A stretch of DNA of 64,000 bases from Listeria floridensis FSL S10-1187 (GCF_000525875.1 NZ_AODF01000001.1:248001-312000), one strand, 5' to 3'; counted from the first letter of the stretch, positions 17,949-26,781 are shown. Numbers and translations: made by a program. The notes: generated from the sequence alone by a model not told the origin.

Positions 17949-18671
17949 ATGACACGACCGTATATTTTCTGCCACATGCAAACCTCACTTGATGGAAAAA
18001 TCATTGGCAACTACATGGAAACACCGGAAGGGCGCGCCGGCAGCGATTGGTTTTACGAGCTGGCATTTGGCACAAACGCGCACTATAAACACCAAGGTTG
18101 GCTTTCTGGGCGCACCACGACCGATGATAATTTCACACATTATAAAAAACCGAATTTACCCAAAAATCCGCCGCAAGTTCCGGATGGCGACTTCATTGTT
18201 CCGACAAGACATACTAAATACTACATTTCGATTGATCCGTCCGGAAAGCTTGGCTGGGAAACGAACACGCTTACGTATCGCGACACCGAGGCGCATGTAG
18301 TCGAGGTTTTGACCGATCGAGCGTCCAACGCATACAAGGCGTTTCTTCGAGAAAAACAAATTTCGTATGTTTTAGCAGGAAAAAGTTCACTAGACGCGGG
18401 ACTTGCGCTAGAAAAACTGCGAGACTTGTTCAATCTCCAACTTGTGATGCTTGGCGGGGGCGGCGTCCTCAACTGGTCGTTCATCGAGCAAGGCTTATGC
18501 GACGAAGTGAGCGTCGTGATCTCTCCAGCCGCTGATGGTGCGGCCGAATCCCCATCCTTGTTCGAGACGAAAGCCGGCCTATCCGGCGACGCGCCTGTCG
18601 CATTCGAGCTTCAAGGTGCCGAAACAAATAGCAGCGGCGCGGTGTGGTTGCGGTATTTGGTGAAGAAATGA
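17949..18671 (+). CDS. RibD C-terminal (dihydrofolate reductase-like) family oxidoreductase
   Basis: 240 residues. The opening FCHMQTSLDGKIIG and the LVMLGGGGVLNWSFIEQGLCDEVS motif (about 155-180) are the NADPH- and substrate-binding signatures of the RibD C-terminal reductase family. It has no deaminase domain, so it is a stand-alone reductase and not a riboflavin biosynthesis enzyme. AAAAAGGAG lies 9 bases before the ATG. Expressed from a MerR-type promoter, hence probably stress-inducible. Confidence 0.82.
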   Translation: MTRPYIFCHMQTSLDGKIIGNYMETPEGRAGSDWFYELAFGTNAHYKHQGWLSGRTTTDDNFTHYKKPNLPKNPPQVPDGDFIVPTRHTKYYISIDPSGKLGWETNTLTYRDTEAHVVEVLTDRASNAYKAFLREKQISYVLAGKSSLDAGLALEKLRDLFNLQLVMLGGGGVLNWSFIEQGLCDEVSVVISPAADGAAESPSLFETKAGLSGDAPVAFELQGAETNSSGAVWLRYLVKK

Positions 18672-18700
18672 AGCAATAAGCAAATCAAATGACATTGCTT

Positions 18701-18721
18701 TTCAAGTTTGCAATACTTGAA
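18701..18721. repeat. Inverted repeat before the 18751 cupin gene
   Basis: TTCAAGT (18701-18707) and ACTTGAA (18715-18721) form a perfect 7-bp dyad with a 7-base spacer. No T tract follows, so an operator is more likely than a terminator. Confidence 0.45.
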
Positions 18722-18750
18722 GCAACCCTAACAAGAAAAGAGGATGATTT

Positions 18751-19110
18751 ATGCTGAAAAAAATTAGTTTCTCAGAAAAATTTGCTTCCTTTTCAGAACC
18801 TTGGCAACCTAAAATCGTTGGTGAAATCAATGATACACACGTAAAAGTTGTAAAGCTTGAAGGTGAATTTGTTTGGCATTCTCACGAACATGAAGATGAA
18901 ATGTTTATCGTCGTAAAAGGTAAGCTCACGATCAAATTTCGCGACCAAGATGTCCATCTTAGCGAAGGCGAGGCGCTTGTTATTCCAAAAGGCATCGAGC
19001 ATCAGCCTGTAGCCGAGGATGAAGTTTACGCCATCCTGATTGAGCCAAGCACAACAGTAAATACGGGGAACCTAACAAATGAACGTACCTATATCCCACC
19101 GAAAATTTAA
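18751..19110 (+). CDS. Small cupin-domain protein
   Basis: 119 residues forming one cupin barrel. The metal-binding motif WHSHEHEDEMFIVVKGKL (about 37-54) has two histidines and a glutamate, and a second histidine-bearing strand is GIEHQP (about 86-91). Proteins of this size are commonly annotated as cupins of unknown substrate. AAAGAGGATGATTT precedes the ATG. It lies 79 bases after the RibD-like gene and ends at a strong terminator, so the two may share a transcript. Confidence 0.8.
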   Translation: MLKKISFSEKFASFSEPWQPKIVGEINDTHVKVVKLEGEFVWHSHEHEDEMFIVVKGKLTIKFRDQDVHLSEGEALVIPKGIEHQPVAEDEVYAILIEPSTTVNTGNLTNERTYIPPKI

Positions 19111-19120
19111 CTAACAAATG

Positions 19121-19157
19121 AAACTCAAGCGAGCAAACTTGCCCGCTTGAGTTTTTA
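19121..19157 (+). terminator. Terminator after the cupin gene
   Basis: An 11-bp stem AAACTCAAGCG/CGCTTGAGTTT with an additional GCAA/TTGC inner pair, followed by TTTTT. Confidence 0.92.
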
Positions 19158-19229
19158 TTACGTATGGTTTATCATTGTGTTTTTTTCAAGGTGGACTGAT
19201 TTACCGGAATCCATACTAATTTCTCCTAT

Positions 19230-19865
19230 TCAATACTTCATTCGCACTTCATTATAAAATTGATTATATCGTTCTTTTAGCTCCGAGTTCTCCGCACTAT
19301 TGTCATTCAAAAAACGGCTACGTGTTGTTACATTTCGCTTTGGATACTTACTCAAAATAGCATTGGTGAGCACATAATTATCCCCCGAAGTACTTTTTCT
19401 AAGAAACAAAATATAGTCCTTTCCTTGTTCCATTTTCTTATAGCCATCAATTGTAATATCCACGCTTTCTCCATCCATCTCAACATTCGTCACACTATCT
19501 TCCAAAACTTGAATGGTTTGTCCAGTAACCACCTTCTTCGTTGTATCCTTATCAACCTTCTTGATTTTTACATTTCCCATCGTATAAAAATCAGTTGGCA
19601 CATTACTTCCCTTCGTTTCCCGCTTAATCGTTTGTTTTTCACTTTCCTTCGTCCCGACTACAATAATTGGAGAACCTTCGTCAAGTTCTCGCACACTTTG
19701 CGCAAGCTTTTGATATTTCCCCGAAAAAGAGAGAACCCGTCTAACTTGATCCTCACGTTCACCCTTGGCAAATTTGTTCTCCGCTTTATTTTCCTCGTTC
19801 CCACAAGCCGTGAGTATGAAAATTGCAGTTACTAATAATAAAATTTCTATCCATCTTCTTCTCAC
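19230..19865 (-). CDS. Lipoprotein of unknown function
   Basis: About 211 residues from the GTG at 19865 (GAGGTGA upstream; another GTG at 19874 is possible). The signal peptide ends in lipobox FILTACGNE. The mature protein is charged and soluble, with a beta-rich central part (about 70-170). I do not recognise the family. It follows the metalloprotease gene almost without a gap, so the two are co-transcribed and it may be a cofactor, substrate or inhibitor of that protease; this is inference from position only. Confidence 0.6.
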   Translation of the reverse strand: MRRRWIEILLLVTAIFILTACGNEENKAENKFAKGEREDQVRRVLSFSGKYQKLAQSVRELDEGSPIIVVGTKESEKQTIKRETKGSNVPTDFYTMGNVKIKKVDKDTTKKVVTGQTIQVLEDSVTNVEMDGESVDITIDGYKKMEQGKDYILFLRKSTSGDNYVLTNAILSKYPKRNVTTRSRFLNDNSAENSELKERYNQFYNEVRMKY

Positions 19866-19875
19866 TTTTCTCACC

Positions 19876-20415
19876 TCATTTGTATAATTCTTTGATGCCG
19901 TTTAAATCATTTGCTTGTGGTCTTAGTTTATTGATAAAACCCACATCTAACATGATTGCATTTTTGGTTTTAACATGCCCCAATCCAAAGCCATGACCAA
20001 ATTCATGAATAATGGTTTCTGTCTTATTAAGAATAGAAAGAGATTTATAGGCTTTATATGTAGTTACTACATTTTTAGCAATAACATTTGTCCCACTGAA
20101 CACCCAAGGCGAACATGTCGCAACAATGGCTCCTTTATCTACATTTGAACTGCTGACAATAAAACTTGGATTTATTCCATCTTCACCAATACTTATCGTT
20201 TTAGTATATGGAGAAACGTTCCACGCTTTTGCTCCGTTTATGATTTAAGGCTTATATACTTTGGCACTTGGATTAATAAAAATCTTGAAATTTTTAGCAT
20301 CCATTTTTTTCATCACATAGCCTAACCTAGTATATGCAAAAGCTGGTTCTGCAAACTCACAGAAAAGACTGAAAATAAAGAGTGTGAGCAAGCTACAAAT
20401 GATAATTTTTTTCAT
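19876..20415 (-). pseudogene. Secreted matrixin-like zinc metalloprotease, interrupted by an in-frame TAA
   Basis: From the ATG at 20415 (GAGGAG 8 bases upstream) the frame gives a signal peptide (MKKIIICSLLTLFIFSLF...PAFA) and a mature start YTRLGYVMKKM. It meets TAA at 20245-20247 (codon 57), then stays open in the same frame to 19876. The downstream part has the zinc motif HEFGHGFGLGH, the HExxHxxGxxH of matrixins. Reconstructed length is 179 residues. The break is a substitution, not a frameshift, so it differs from the other broken genes in this window. Remaining function would need re-initiation at 20103, which would give a protein lacking a signal peptide. Confidence 0.8.
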
Positions 20416-20582
20416 GATGTCATCTCCTCGTTGTAAGATTTCAATATGGTAAACGTACCATTGTATTGTGTATATTTCAACAGTCCGACTCAGTAGAAAG
20501 ATTTTCCCGCTGAGTTTTCATTGCGTGTGTCTTATTATCACGTTCCTTCCATGATAGACTACAAAATAGTTTAAACATATCC
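20416..20582. other. Intergenic stretch between the metalloprotease and regulator genes
   Basis: It holds the metalloprotease upstream region with a TACAAT-like element. A hairpin ACTCAG/CTGAGT is followed by TTTT only on the plus strand, where no gene ends nearby. Confidence 0.35.
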
Positions 20583-20984
20583 TTATCCAAGAGGACCTTT
20601 TATAGCAAATCTATCCAGTAAGGACAACCGACTACAAGCATCAAATTTTTGTTTATCGGTTAAATCTGACTTTCCCTCACAGTAATCTCTGAGCTCATTT
20701 TCATCGATCTTTGCATATGCAGCGAGGACATTTAATGGGAACTTTCCAATACTTCGAAGAGTTTCTATTAGCTCTTTCAATCTTTGATTTGTGTTTAAAT
20801 CTCGAAATGGTTCTGTAAGAAAAACACTTGTCTGAATCGCTCTTTGATAGCGAACGTCATTCGTATCCTCTAACTCTTGTAATTCTTGGTAATTAAGTTG
20901 GAAATAAATTTGAAATAATTCATCTGTAAATAAATATTTTTCTTTTAGTTCTTTGCTATTTTTCTTTAGACTTGCAAATTTCAT
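20583..20984 (-). CDS. Probable transcriptional regulator, divergent from a secreted-protein gene
   Basis: 133 residues from the ATG at 20984 (AGGCGG upstream). It is soluble and helical. The C-terminal part (about 85-130, FPLNVLAAYAKIDENELRDYC) looks like a helix-turn-helix in which LAAYAKIDENEL could be the turn. I cannot name the family. The regulator call rests on this motif and on the 30-bp palindrome between it and the divergent secreted-protein gene, which would allow it to control both genes. Confidence 0.55.
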   Translation of the reverse strand: MKFASLKKNSKELKEKYLFTDELFQIYFQLNYQELQELEDTNDVRYQRAIQTSVFLTEPFRDLNTNQRLKELIETLRSIGKFPLNVLAAYAKIDENELRDYCEGKSDLTDKQKFDACSRLSLLDRFAIKGPLG

Positions 20985-21010
20985 TTGTCTAACCGCCTTT
21001 ATAAAAATAT

Positions 21011-21060
21011 TTGCAAACTTCTTAACATTCATTGTACAATAAATGTTAAGAAAAACACAA
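21011..21060. promoter_or_regulatory. Divergent promoters sharing one palindromic operator
   Basis: A 30-bp palindrome (21021-21050) has half-sites CTTAACATTCATTGT and ACAATAAATGTTAAG that match at 14 of 15 positions. Its centre ATTGTACAAT supplies a TACAAT -10 on both strands. For the plus strand TTGCAA (21011-21016), 18 bases, TACAAT (21035-21040). For the minus strand TTGTGT (21055-21060), 18 bases, TACAAT (21031-21036 read in reverse). Confidence 0.75.
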
Positions 21061-21074
21061 GGAGGAGAAGACAC

Positions 21075-21521
21075 ATGAAAAGATTAAATTTTTGCAGCTT
21101 TATTGTTTTATTCAGCGTATTTCAGATTTTATCTCCCACTATTTCATCTGCAAAGCAAGTTCCATCGAATGACTCATCCAAAGTTTATACTCAGGAAATC
21201 GCTATTACGAAAGAACAAAACCCAAGAACTAGAGCGCTCAGCCGTATAGGCACCTTAAACATTTGGGTATCAACAAAACCTAAACGATTAAATTGGAAGA
21301 TTACTATGAACCCACCTTATAGAGGAACAGGATTTAAAGGATCATGGAGTATCGCGGAACTTTCTCATGGTACACCCACTCAACGTGTTAACGTTACTGG
21401 CATGTCTGGATCTATTACTCCACCTATGTTAAGAAATACATATGGCGCGCCTCTATCTGGTAAAGTGACACCTGTTGGCTATGTGCTTGGGTCTAAATAC
21501 TTAGTTTACAACAACTATTAA
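21075..21521 (+). CDS. Small secreted protein of unknown function
   Basis: 148 residues from the ATG at 21075, after a near-perfect AAGGAGGAG Shine-Dalgarno. A Sec signal peptide (about 1-26, ending TISSAKQ) precedes a basic, beta-rich mature domain with many Gly, Thr and Pro residues (about 50-148). There is no cysteine after the signal and no cell-wall anchor, so it should be released. I do not recognise it. The strong Shine-Dalgarno and the palindromic operator suggest tightly switched, high-level expression. Confidence 0.65.
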   Translation: MKRLNFCSFIVLFSVFQILSPTISSAKQVPSNDSSKVYTQEIAITKEQNPRTRALSRIGTLNIWVSTKPKRLNWKITMNPPYRGTGFKGSWSIAELSHGTPTQRVNVTGMSGSITPPMLRNTYGAPLSGKVTPVGYVLGSKYLVYNNY

Positions 21522-21587
21522 GTTCCAAAAAAAAGAGAAACCGGAACACTAGAAACACTTTTACAACCGGACACACTCTAAAAAAAC

Positions 21588-21617
21588 AAAAACCCGCTCC
21601 CTTCCGGGAGCGGGTTT
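21588..21617. terminator. Bidirectional terminator between the secreted-protein gene and rpsI
   Basis: A 10-bp stem AACCCGCTCC/GGAGCGGGTT flanked by A and T runs, so it can act on both strands; the T-rich side is best for the minus-strand rpsI. Confidence 0.9.
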
Positions 21618-21629
21618 AAAAATTCGATA

Positions 21630-22022
21630 TTAACGTTTCGAGAACTGAGGAGCACGACGAGCGCCTTTAAGACCGTATTTCTTACGTTCTTTCATACGAG
21701 AATCACGAGTAAGAAGTCCAGCTGATTTAAGAGCTGGGCGGTATTCAGGTGCTACTTGTAGAAGTGCACGTGCCACGCCGTGACGGATTGCGCCAGCTTG
21801 GCCAGTGTATCCACCACCGTGTACGTTTACTAATACATCGTAACTTCCTAGAGTTTCTGTTGCAACAAGCGGTTGCTTGATGACTTCACGTAGTGCTGCG
21901 AATGGGATGTAATCTTCCCAGTCACGATTATTGATAACAACTTTGCCGTCGCCGGGTACTAAACGTACACGTGCTACTGAGCTTTTACGACGACCAGTTC
22001 CGTAATATTGTACTTCTGCCAC
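21630..22022 (-). CDS. rpsI: Ribosomal protein S9
   Basis: 130 residues ending in the conserved [17 protein letters not shown] tail, whose last Arg reaches the P-site tRNA. The GTG at 22022 (reading [14 protein letters not shown]) is preferred over the ATG at 22028, because AAAGGAGGG is 8 bases before the GTG but only 2 before the ATG. It is second in rplM-rpsI and ends at a strong terminator. Confidence 0.95.
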   Translation of the reverse strand: MAEVQYYGTGRRKSSVARVRLVPGDGKVVINNRDWEDYIPFAALREVIKQPLVATETLGSYDVLVNVHGGGYTGQAGAIRHGVARALLQVAPEYRPALKSAGLLTRDSRMKERKKYGLKGARRAPQFSKR

Positions 22023-22044
22023 TTTCATTTCCCTCCTTTAATAA

Positions 22045-22482
22045 TTAACCGCGTAGTTCGTATACTTCTGGTTTTTGTGCTGCATGTTCATGCACATCGC
22101 CTGCATATACGTGTAATTTTTTAAATTGTTGACGTCCAAGAGTATTCTTTGGAAGCATTCCTTTTACAGAAAGCTCGATTAATCTCTCAGGATTGTTTGT
22201 ACGCAAGTCGCCTGCTGTACGAGATTTCAAACCGCCTGGATATTGCGAGTGACGGTAATAGATTTTGTCCGTTGCTTTTTTACCAGTAAGTCCTACCTTA
22301 CCAGCATTAATTACGATTACAAAGTCTCCAGTATCAACATGTGGAGTAAATTGTGGTTTAGTTTTTCCGCGAAGAATTGAAGCAACTTCGCTCGAAAGAC
22401 GACCTAGAGAAACGTCAGTAGCGTCGATCACATACCATTTACGTTCTACTTCGCCTGGTTTCGCCATATAAGTTGTACGCAT
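22045..22482 (-). CDS. rplM: Ribosomal protein L13
   Basis: 145 residues of the 50S assembly protein L13, starting [20 protein letters not shown] and ending in the usual [10 protein letters not shown] segment. GGAGGG is 7 bases before the ATG. It is transcribed from a strong promoter through a structured leader that probably mediates autoregulation, and is followed 22 bases later by rpsI. Confidence 0.97.
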   Translation of the reverse strand: MRTTYMAKPGEVERKWYVIDATDVSLGRLSSEVASILRGKTKPQFTPHVDTGDFVIVINAGKVGLTGKKATDKIYYRHSQYPGGLKSRTAGDLRTNNPERLIELSVKGMLPKNTLGRQQFKKLHVYAGDVHEHAAQKPEVYELRG

Positions 22483-22610
22483 GAGTTACCCTCCTAATAA
22501 ATTGAAAATTGCGCCCGGAACCGTTCCTTGTTCCGAAACATCTTAATTCTTACTATTGTTTTTTCAACACAACAACCTTCCGGGGCTTATTGTGGGGTAA
22601 ACAATACCAT
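22483..22610 (-). ncRNA. Probable L13 leader (ribosomal protein leader RNA)
   Basis: The 128-base leader between the rplM promoter and ATG contains a GCCCCGGAAGG segment and, nearer the gene, a strong hairpin CGGAAC-aaggaac-GTTCCG. Position and layout match the L13-leader element of Bacilli. The identification is by eye; a covariance-model search would decide it. Confidence 0.55.
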
Positions 22611-22615
22611 AGTCC

Positions 22616-22644
22616 ATAATACAAGTTCTACGCTTAAAAGTCAA
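22616..22644 (-). promoter_or_regulatory. Sigma-A promoter for rplM-rpsI
   Basis: TTGACT (22639-22644), 17 bases, TATTAT (22616-22621) on the minus strand, between truA and rplM. Confidence 0.8.
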
Positions 22645-22702
22645 TGGATTCTCTGAAAAAAGTCGGACAGGGAAACAAATTTCACTCCGCTTTCCAGATA
22701 CG

Positions 22703-23461
22703 CTATTTTCCGAATTCATCATAAAACACGTTCATCAAGTAAAGTCCTTCCGGAGGCGCCGTTTTACTCCTTAACGCTTCCCGATTTTTCGCATCAAGCG
22801 CTTCTTTCAATCCTTGCGGGGTTAACCTGCCTTGTCCGGAATCAAGCAAAGCCCCAGTAAGTATCCGCACCATATTATACAAAAACCCATTGCCCCGATA
22901 CGTTAACGTTAAGATATCCTCGGCTGGTTGCTCAATCGAAATAGCGTAAATCGTCCGCACTTTATTTTCCTGCTCCGTCTTCGTTCTGCAAAACGATGTG
23001 AAATCATGTTCGCCAATCAGAACTCGGCTCGCTTCCTCCATCTTCAAAAGATCGAGCGGATACGGATAATGCCAAGCAAAATGACGCATAAACGGGTCAA
23101 ACAACTCAGAACGCTTAATCACATATTGGTATTCTTTTCCCGTCGTATCAAAGCGCGCATGAAAATCATCCGCAACAGCTTCAACCGACCTAAAACTAAT
23201 ATCGCGTGGCGTCCGCGTCTCAAGCGCCATCCGAAACGCATCCGGCGGGATCGCAAACGGAGAATCAAAGTGAATCACTTGTCCTTTCGCGTGAACACCC
23301 GCGTCCGTCCGTCCCGATGCCGTAATCCGCACCACGTTACCTTTATGAATTTTCTTAAGAGCGGCTTCAATTTCACGCTGAACCGTGCGCTTCCCAGGCT
23401 GCACTTGATAGCCGGAAAAACCGCTGCCATCATATGCCACAACCGCCTTATATCGTGTCAT
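22703..23461 (-). CDS. truA: tRNA pseudouridine synthase TruA
   Basis: 252 residues from the ATG at 23461 (GGAGGGG upstream; an in-frame upstream start lacks one). The catalytic aspartate is in the [12 protein letters not shown] motif, and the conserved [14 protein letters not shown] segment lies near residue 200. It modifies U38-U40 in tRNA anticodon arms. It sits between ecfT and rplM, the standard Bacillota order. Confidence 0.96.
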   Translation of the reverse strand: MTRYKAVVAYDGSGFSGYQVQPGKRTVQREIEAALKKIHKGNVVRITASGRTDAGVHAKGQVIHFDSPFAIPPDAFRMALETRTPRDISFRSVEAVADDFHARFDTTGKEYQYVIKRSELFDPFMRHFAWHYPYPLDLLKMEEASRVLIGEHDFTSFCRTKTEQENKVRTIYAISIEQPAEDILTLTYRGNGFLYNMVRILTGALLDSGQGRLTPQGLKEALDAKNREALRSKTAPPEGLYLMNVFYDEFGK

Positions 23462-23475
23462 CGCGCCACCCCTCC

Positions 23476-24275
23476 TCAAGTTCTAAATACGTACAATAAA
23501 ATGGTTAGCACTGCTAGTGAAACAAGCAACCACGTGTCGCTCCACCGCCAGTTGAGGAGGCGAAATTTTGTTCGACCTCTCCCGCCGCGGTAACCCCGAG
23601 CTTCCATTGCAATCGCCAAGTCTTCGGCGCGCTTGAAGGCGCTGATGAACAGTGGAATTAGGAGCGGAACAATCGCTTTAATCCGCTCCGATAGCTTCCC
23701 ACTCGTAAAGTCCACGCCACGGGCTTTCTGGGCCTTCAAGATTTTCTCGGTTTCATCCATTAAAGTCGGAATGAAGCGCAGCGAAATACTGAGCATAAGC
23801 GCCAGTTCATGAACCGGCAAACGCACCACTCGAAATGGCGCCAAAATTTTCTCAAGTCCATCCGTCAGTTCGATCGGACTCGTCGTTAGCGTTAAAAGCG
23901 TCGTCATAAAGACAATCAAAACGAAGCGGCAGAACATCTTCACCCCGTTTAAAAGGCCAAGCGTCGTAATTTTAACCGGTCCAAGCGCGAGTAGCGTATC
24001 TCCGCCTTGTGTAAAAAACACTTGCAAAAACAGCGTTAATAAAATCAAAAACATGATCGGCCGAAGCCCTTTTATGAAAAAACAAAAAAAGGAACTTTTG
24101 AACTGAATACTAAATATAAAACATAGGCAAACATGAGCAAGTAAGTAAGCCAATTATTCGCCAGAAAAACAATCACGATAAAAAACATGACCGCTGTAAT
24201 TTTTGCACGCGGATCAATCGCATGGAACCATGAATCGCCTGGAATATAACGTCCCAGAATCATTTTATCCATCAT
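23476..24275 (-). CDS. ecfT: ECF transporter transmembrane subunit EcfT (single-base frameshift)
   Basis: Read as one gene, this gives about 266 residues. The N-terminus is [16 protein letters not shown] and the C-terminal part carries the two coupling motifs [10 protein letters not shown] and [10 protein letters not shown] that contact the EcfA ATPases. The frame breaks in a poly-A stretch (A6 at 24077-24082 and A7 at 24084-24090): one T is missing on the coding strand. The paralogue at 41614-42414 is intact across the same place, which supports an error. The start overlaps ecfA2 by 4 bases (ATGA). The subunit serves several vitamin S-components. Confidence 0.9.
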
Positions 24276-25144
24276 GAGGCCGACCCGCCTCGCGGAAGAA
24301 AGCGTGCCATTTCTTCAAGCAGCTCTTCCATATTCAAGCACGTCTTTTGAAACGCCACATTGAATTTTTTCTCAAAATCGTGTTGAAACCGAACCACTTC
24401 TGGTACAAGCAGCCCCAGTTCTGACAGTTTCTCTGCTTCCGCAAATATGTCACGGGGATGCCCGACTTGGTCAACGGTTCCGCCTTTCATCAACACAATT
24501 TTTTCTGCGTAACGCGCCGCATCTTCCATGCTATGGGTCACAAGGATGGTTGTCAGACCTTTACGCTGATGCAGTTCATAAAACATATCCATGATTTCTG
24601 TGCGGCCACTTGGATCTAGTCCCGCAGTAGGCTCATCCAGAACGAGCACTTCCGGTTCCATCGCAAGCACACCTGCAATGGCCACACGGCGCATTTGACC
24701 GCCTGAAAGTTCAAATGGCGAGCGCTCCAAAATCGACTCGGAAAGTCCCACTTCAAGGATCACTTCTCGCGCACGCTGTTCGGCTTCTTCTTTAGAAACG
24801 CCAAAGTTAAGTGGGCCGAAACAAATATCCTTCAGCACGGTTTCTTCAAATAGTTGTGCTTCTGGAAATTGAAATACAATGCCAACGCGTTTGCGAATGT
24901 CCTTCAATTTTTTTTGCTTCTCGCCAGCCAAAATTTCCCGATCAAAAATTGTGATACGACCTTCTGTCGGTAGCAAAAGCGCATTTAGATGCTGCAACAA
25001 AGTCGACTTGCCGGAACCAGTATGCCCGATAATAGCCGTATAGCTGCCATCTTCAAACGCGACTGTCACATCTTGCAGGGCTCGCTTTTCAAATGGACTA
25101 TTCTTTTGATAACAATATCCTAATTGTTCGAGTTTAATTGCCAT
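24272..25144 (-). CDS. ecfA2: ECF transporter ATPase EcfA2
   Basis: 290-residue ABC ATPase with Walker [10 protein letters not shown] (about 39-47), signature LSGGQMRR and Walker [10 protein letters not shown]. The C-terminal extension is typical of EcfA/CbiO subunits. It forms a heterodimer with EcfA1 that powers vitamin and metal uptake through EcfT and exchangeable S-components. Its start overlaps the end of ecfA1 by 25 bases. Confidence 0.95.
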   Translation of the reverse strand: MAIKLEQLGYCYQKNSPFEKRALQDVTVAFEDGSYTAIIGHTGSGKSTLLQHLNALLLPTEGRITIFDREILAGEKQKKLKDIRKRVGIVFQFPEAQLFEETVLKDICFGPLNFGVSKEEAEQRAREVILEVGLSESILERSPFELSGGQMRRVAIAGVLAMEPEVLVLDEPTAGLDPSGRTEIMDMFYELHQRKGLTTILVTHSMEDAARYAEKIVLMKGGTVDQVGHPRDIFAEAEKLSELGLLVPEVVRFQHDFEKKFNVAFQKTCLNMEELLEEMARFLPRGGSAS

Positions 25145-25959
25145 AACAGTTCTAATAACGCTCCTTCCGACAGAATCGGCTTCTCAATCGAGATCCCTTG
25201 TTTTTTCAAACGCTCTTCCAACTCTACAATAAACGGCACCCCGAGCCCGATTTGCTTCATCTCCTCCGGCCGCTCGAAAATCTCCTCCGGCGCCCCTTCG
25301 CGCAGCAGCTTGCCCTTGTTCATCACAATGACGCGATCCGCATAAATCACTTCATCGAGGTCGTGTGTGATCGAGATAACGGTTATGTCCTCGCGTTCGC
25401 GCAAATTCCGAATGGTCGCCATCACTTCCGCCCGTCCGCGCGGGTCAAGCATCGAAGTCGCTTCATCCAAGATAATCACATCCGGACGCAGAGCTAAGAC
25501 GCCGGCGATCGCAACACGCTGCTTCTGTCCTCCTGAAAGCCGCGCCGGCTCATGTAAGGTATAATCGCTCATACCAACTTCACGAAGTGCACTCTCGACA
25601 CGCTCAACCATATCGTCGTGCGGGACGCCATGATTTTCCAGTCCGAAGGCAACATCATCTTGAACGGTTGCCCCGACAAATTGGTTATCAGGATTTTGAA
25701 AAACCATTCCAACTTGTTTACGAATATCCCAAATCGTTTTTTCGCCGAGTACAAAATGACCGATTTTAATTAGACCTTTCTCTGGGAAAAGCAGACCGTT
25801 AAGCAGTTTAGCGAGTGTCGATTTGCCAGAACCGTTATGGCCGACGAGAGCTAACCATTCGCCTTTCTTTACCGAAAAAGTAACGTCATCTACTGCAAAA
25901 TTTTCTTCTCCATCATATTTATAAAAAACGTGCTCTAAGCGTACAAAATCCTCAGACAA
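25120..25959 (-). CDS. ecfA1: ECF transporter ATPase EcfA1
   Basis: About 279 residues from the TTG at 25959 (GAGGTG 6 bases upstream; the GTG at 25968 would lie inside that Shine-Dalgarno). Walker A is GHNGSGKST, the signature LSGGQKQR and Walker [10 protein letters not shown]. First gene of the ecfA1-ecfA2-ecfT-truA unit. The same ATPases may also serve the FLEET-specific subunit FmnA, as reported for L. monocytogenes. Confidence 0.95.
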   Translation of the reverse strand: MSEDFVRLEHVFYKYDGEENFAVDDVTFSVKKGEWLALVGHNGSGKSTLAKLLNGLLFPEKGLIKIGHFVLGEKTIWDIRKQVGMVFQNPDNQFVGATVQDDVAFGLENHGVPHDDMVERVESALREVGMSDYTLHEPARLSGGQKQRVAIAGVLALRPDVIILDEATSMLDPRGRAEVMATIRNLREREDITVISITHDLDEVIYADRVIVMNKGKLLREGAPEEIFERPEEMKQIGLGVPFIVELEERLKKQGISIEKPILSEGALLELLWQLNSNN

Positions 25960-26078
25960 AATCTGCACCTCATTTCTTTCGGTTACACTCTTTTCATTAT
26001 AGTATAAAGCAACTTCCTGCGCAAAGCTTGTTATTTTCTGAAAAAAGGAGGAGAATGTGTATGATAAGGAGTGATTTT

Positions 26079-26741
26079 ATGTGGCTTGAATTTTTATTAC
26101 GCTTATCTGTCGCAGGAATTTTAGGTGGTATCATCGGGCTCGACCGGGAACTTCGAGCCAAAGAAGCTGGCTTCAGGACACACTTTCTTGTTTCGCTTGG
26201 CAGCGCTCTGATTATGATTGTGTCTCAATATGGTTTTTTCGGCGTTACGGGACATGATAATGTATCCTTTGACCCAAGTCGTGTTGCCGCTCAGGTGGTC
26301 AGCGGAATTGGTTTTATCGGCGCCGGAACGATTATTATTCAAAAGCAATTTGTCCGTGGCCTCACAACGGCTGCTGGACTTTGGGCAACATCAGGTATTG
26401 GTCTCGCAACTGGAGCAGGGCTTTACTCACTTGGTGTTGGCGCAACGGTTCTTACGCTAATCGGTCTTGAGGCGCTCAGTTTATTCACAAAATCGGTTGG
26501 TTACCATACTGTGCTTTTGATTTATTCAACGAGTGACCGAAAAAATTTAGTGAATATTACGAATTACCTGCACGAACACGACTACCTGATTTCAACATAT
26601 GAGACGAAGCGAGAGCCATTTGGTGATGTGGAAGCCTATCAGGTGACGATGCAAATCAAATCGAAGTCGATCCAAGAGGAAAAGAACTTGTTTCACTTTG
26701 TTCAAACACGTCCGCATGTAACGCTTGAACGAATGGAATAA
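26079..26741 (+). CDS. MgtC/SapB-family membrane protein
   Basis: About 220 residues. The MgtC core is complete: GLDRELRAKEAGFRTHFLVSLGSALIM (cut here to GLDRE and FRTHFLVSLGSALIM), then QVVSGIGFIGAGTII, with four to five membrane helices in the first 140 residues and a soluble C-terminal domain. Family members are linked to Mg limitation and to control of the F-type ATPase. AAGGAG is 7 bases before the ATG at 26079; earlier in-frame ATGs also have Shine-Dalgarno-like sequence, so the N-terminus could be up to 17 residues longer. A lone plus-strand gene inside the ribosomal block. Confidence 0.9.
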   Translation: MWLEFLLRLSVAGILGGIIGLDRELRAKEAGFRTHFLVSLGSALIMIVSQYGFFGVTGHDNVSFDPSRVAAQVVSGIGFIGAGTIIIQKQFVRGLTTAAGLWATSGIGLATGAGLYSLGVGATVLTLIGLEALSLFTKSVGYHTVLLIYSTSDRKNLVNITNYLHEHDYLISTYETKREPFGDVEAYQVTMQIKSKSIQEEKNLFHFVQTRPHVTLERME

Positions 26742-26781
26742 AAAAAGAGCGCTAAGCTGAAAATAGCTTAGCGCTCTTTTT
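26741..26781. terminator. Bidirectional terminator after the mgtC-like gene
   Basis: Long stem AGAGCGCTAAGCT/AGCTTAGCGCTCT with A and T runs on both flanks. Confidence 0.92.

Noticed and set aside
20480-20520. Terminator between the regulator and metalloprotease genes
   Set aside because: The hairpin has a T run only on the plus strand, where no gene ends; on the minus strand it lacks a T tail.
24077-24090. ecfT as two separate transporter genes
   Set aside because: The intact paralogue at 41614-42414 covers both halves in one frame, and a single base joins them.
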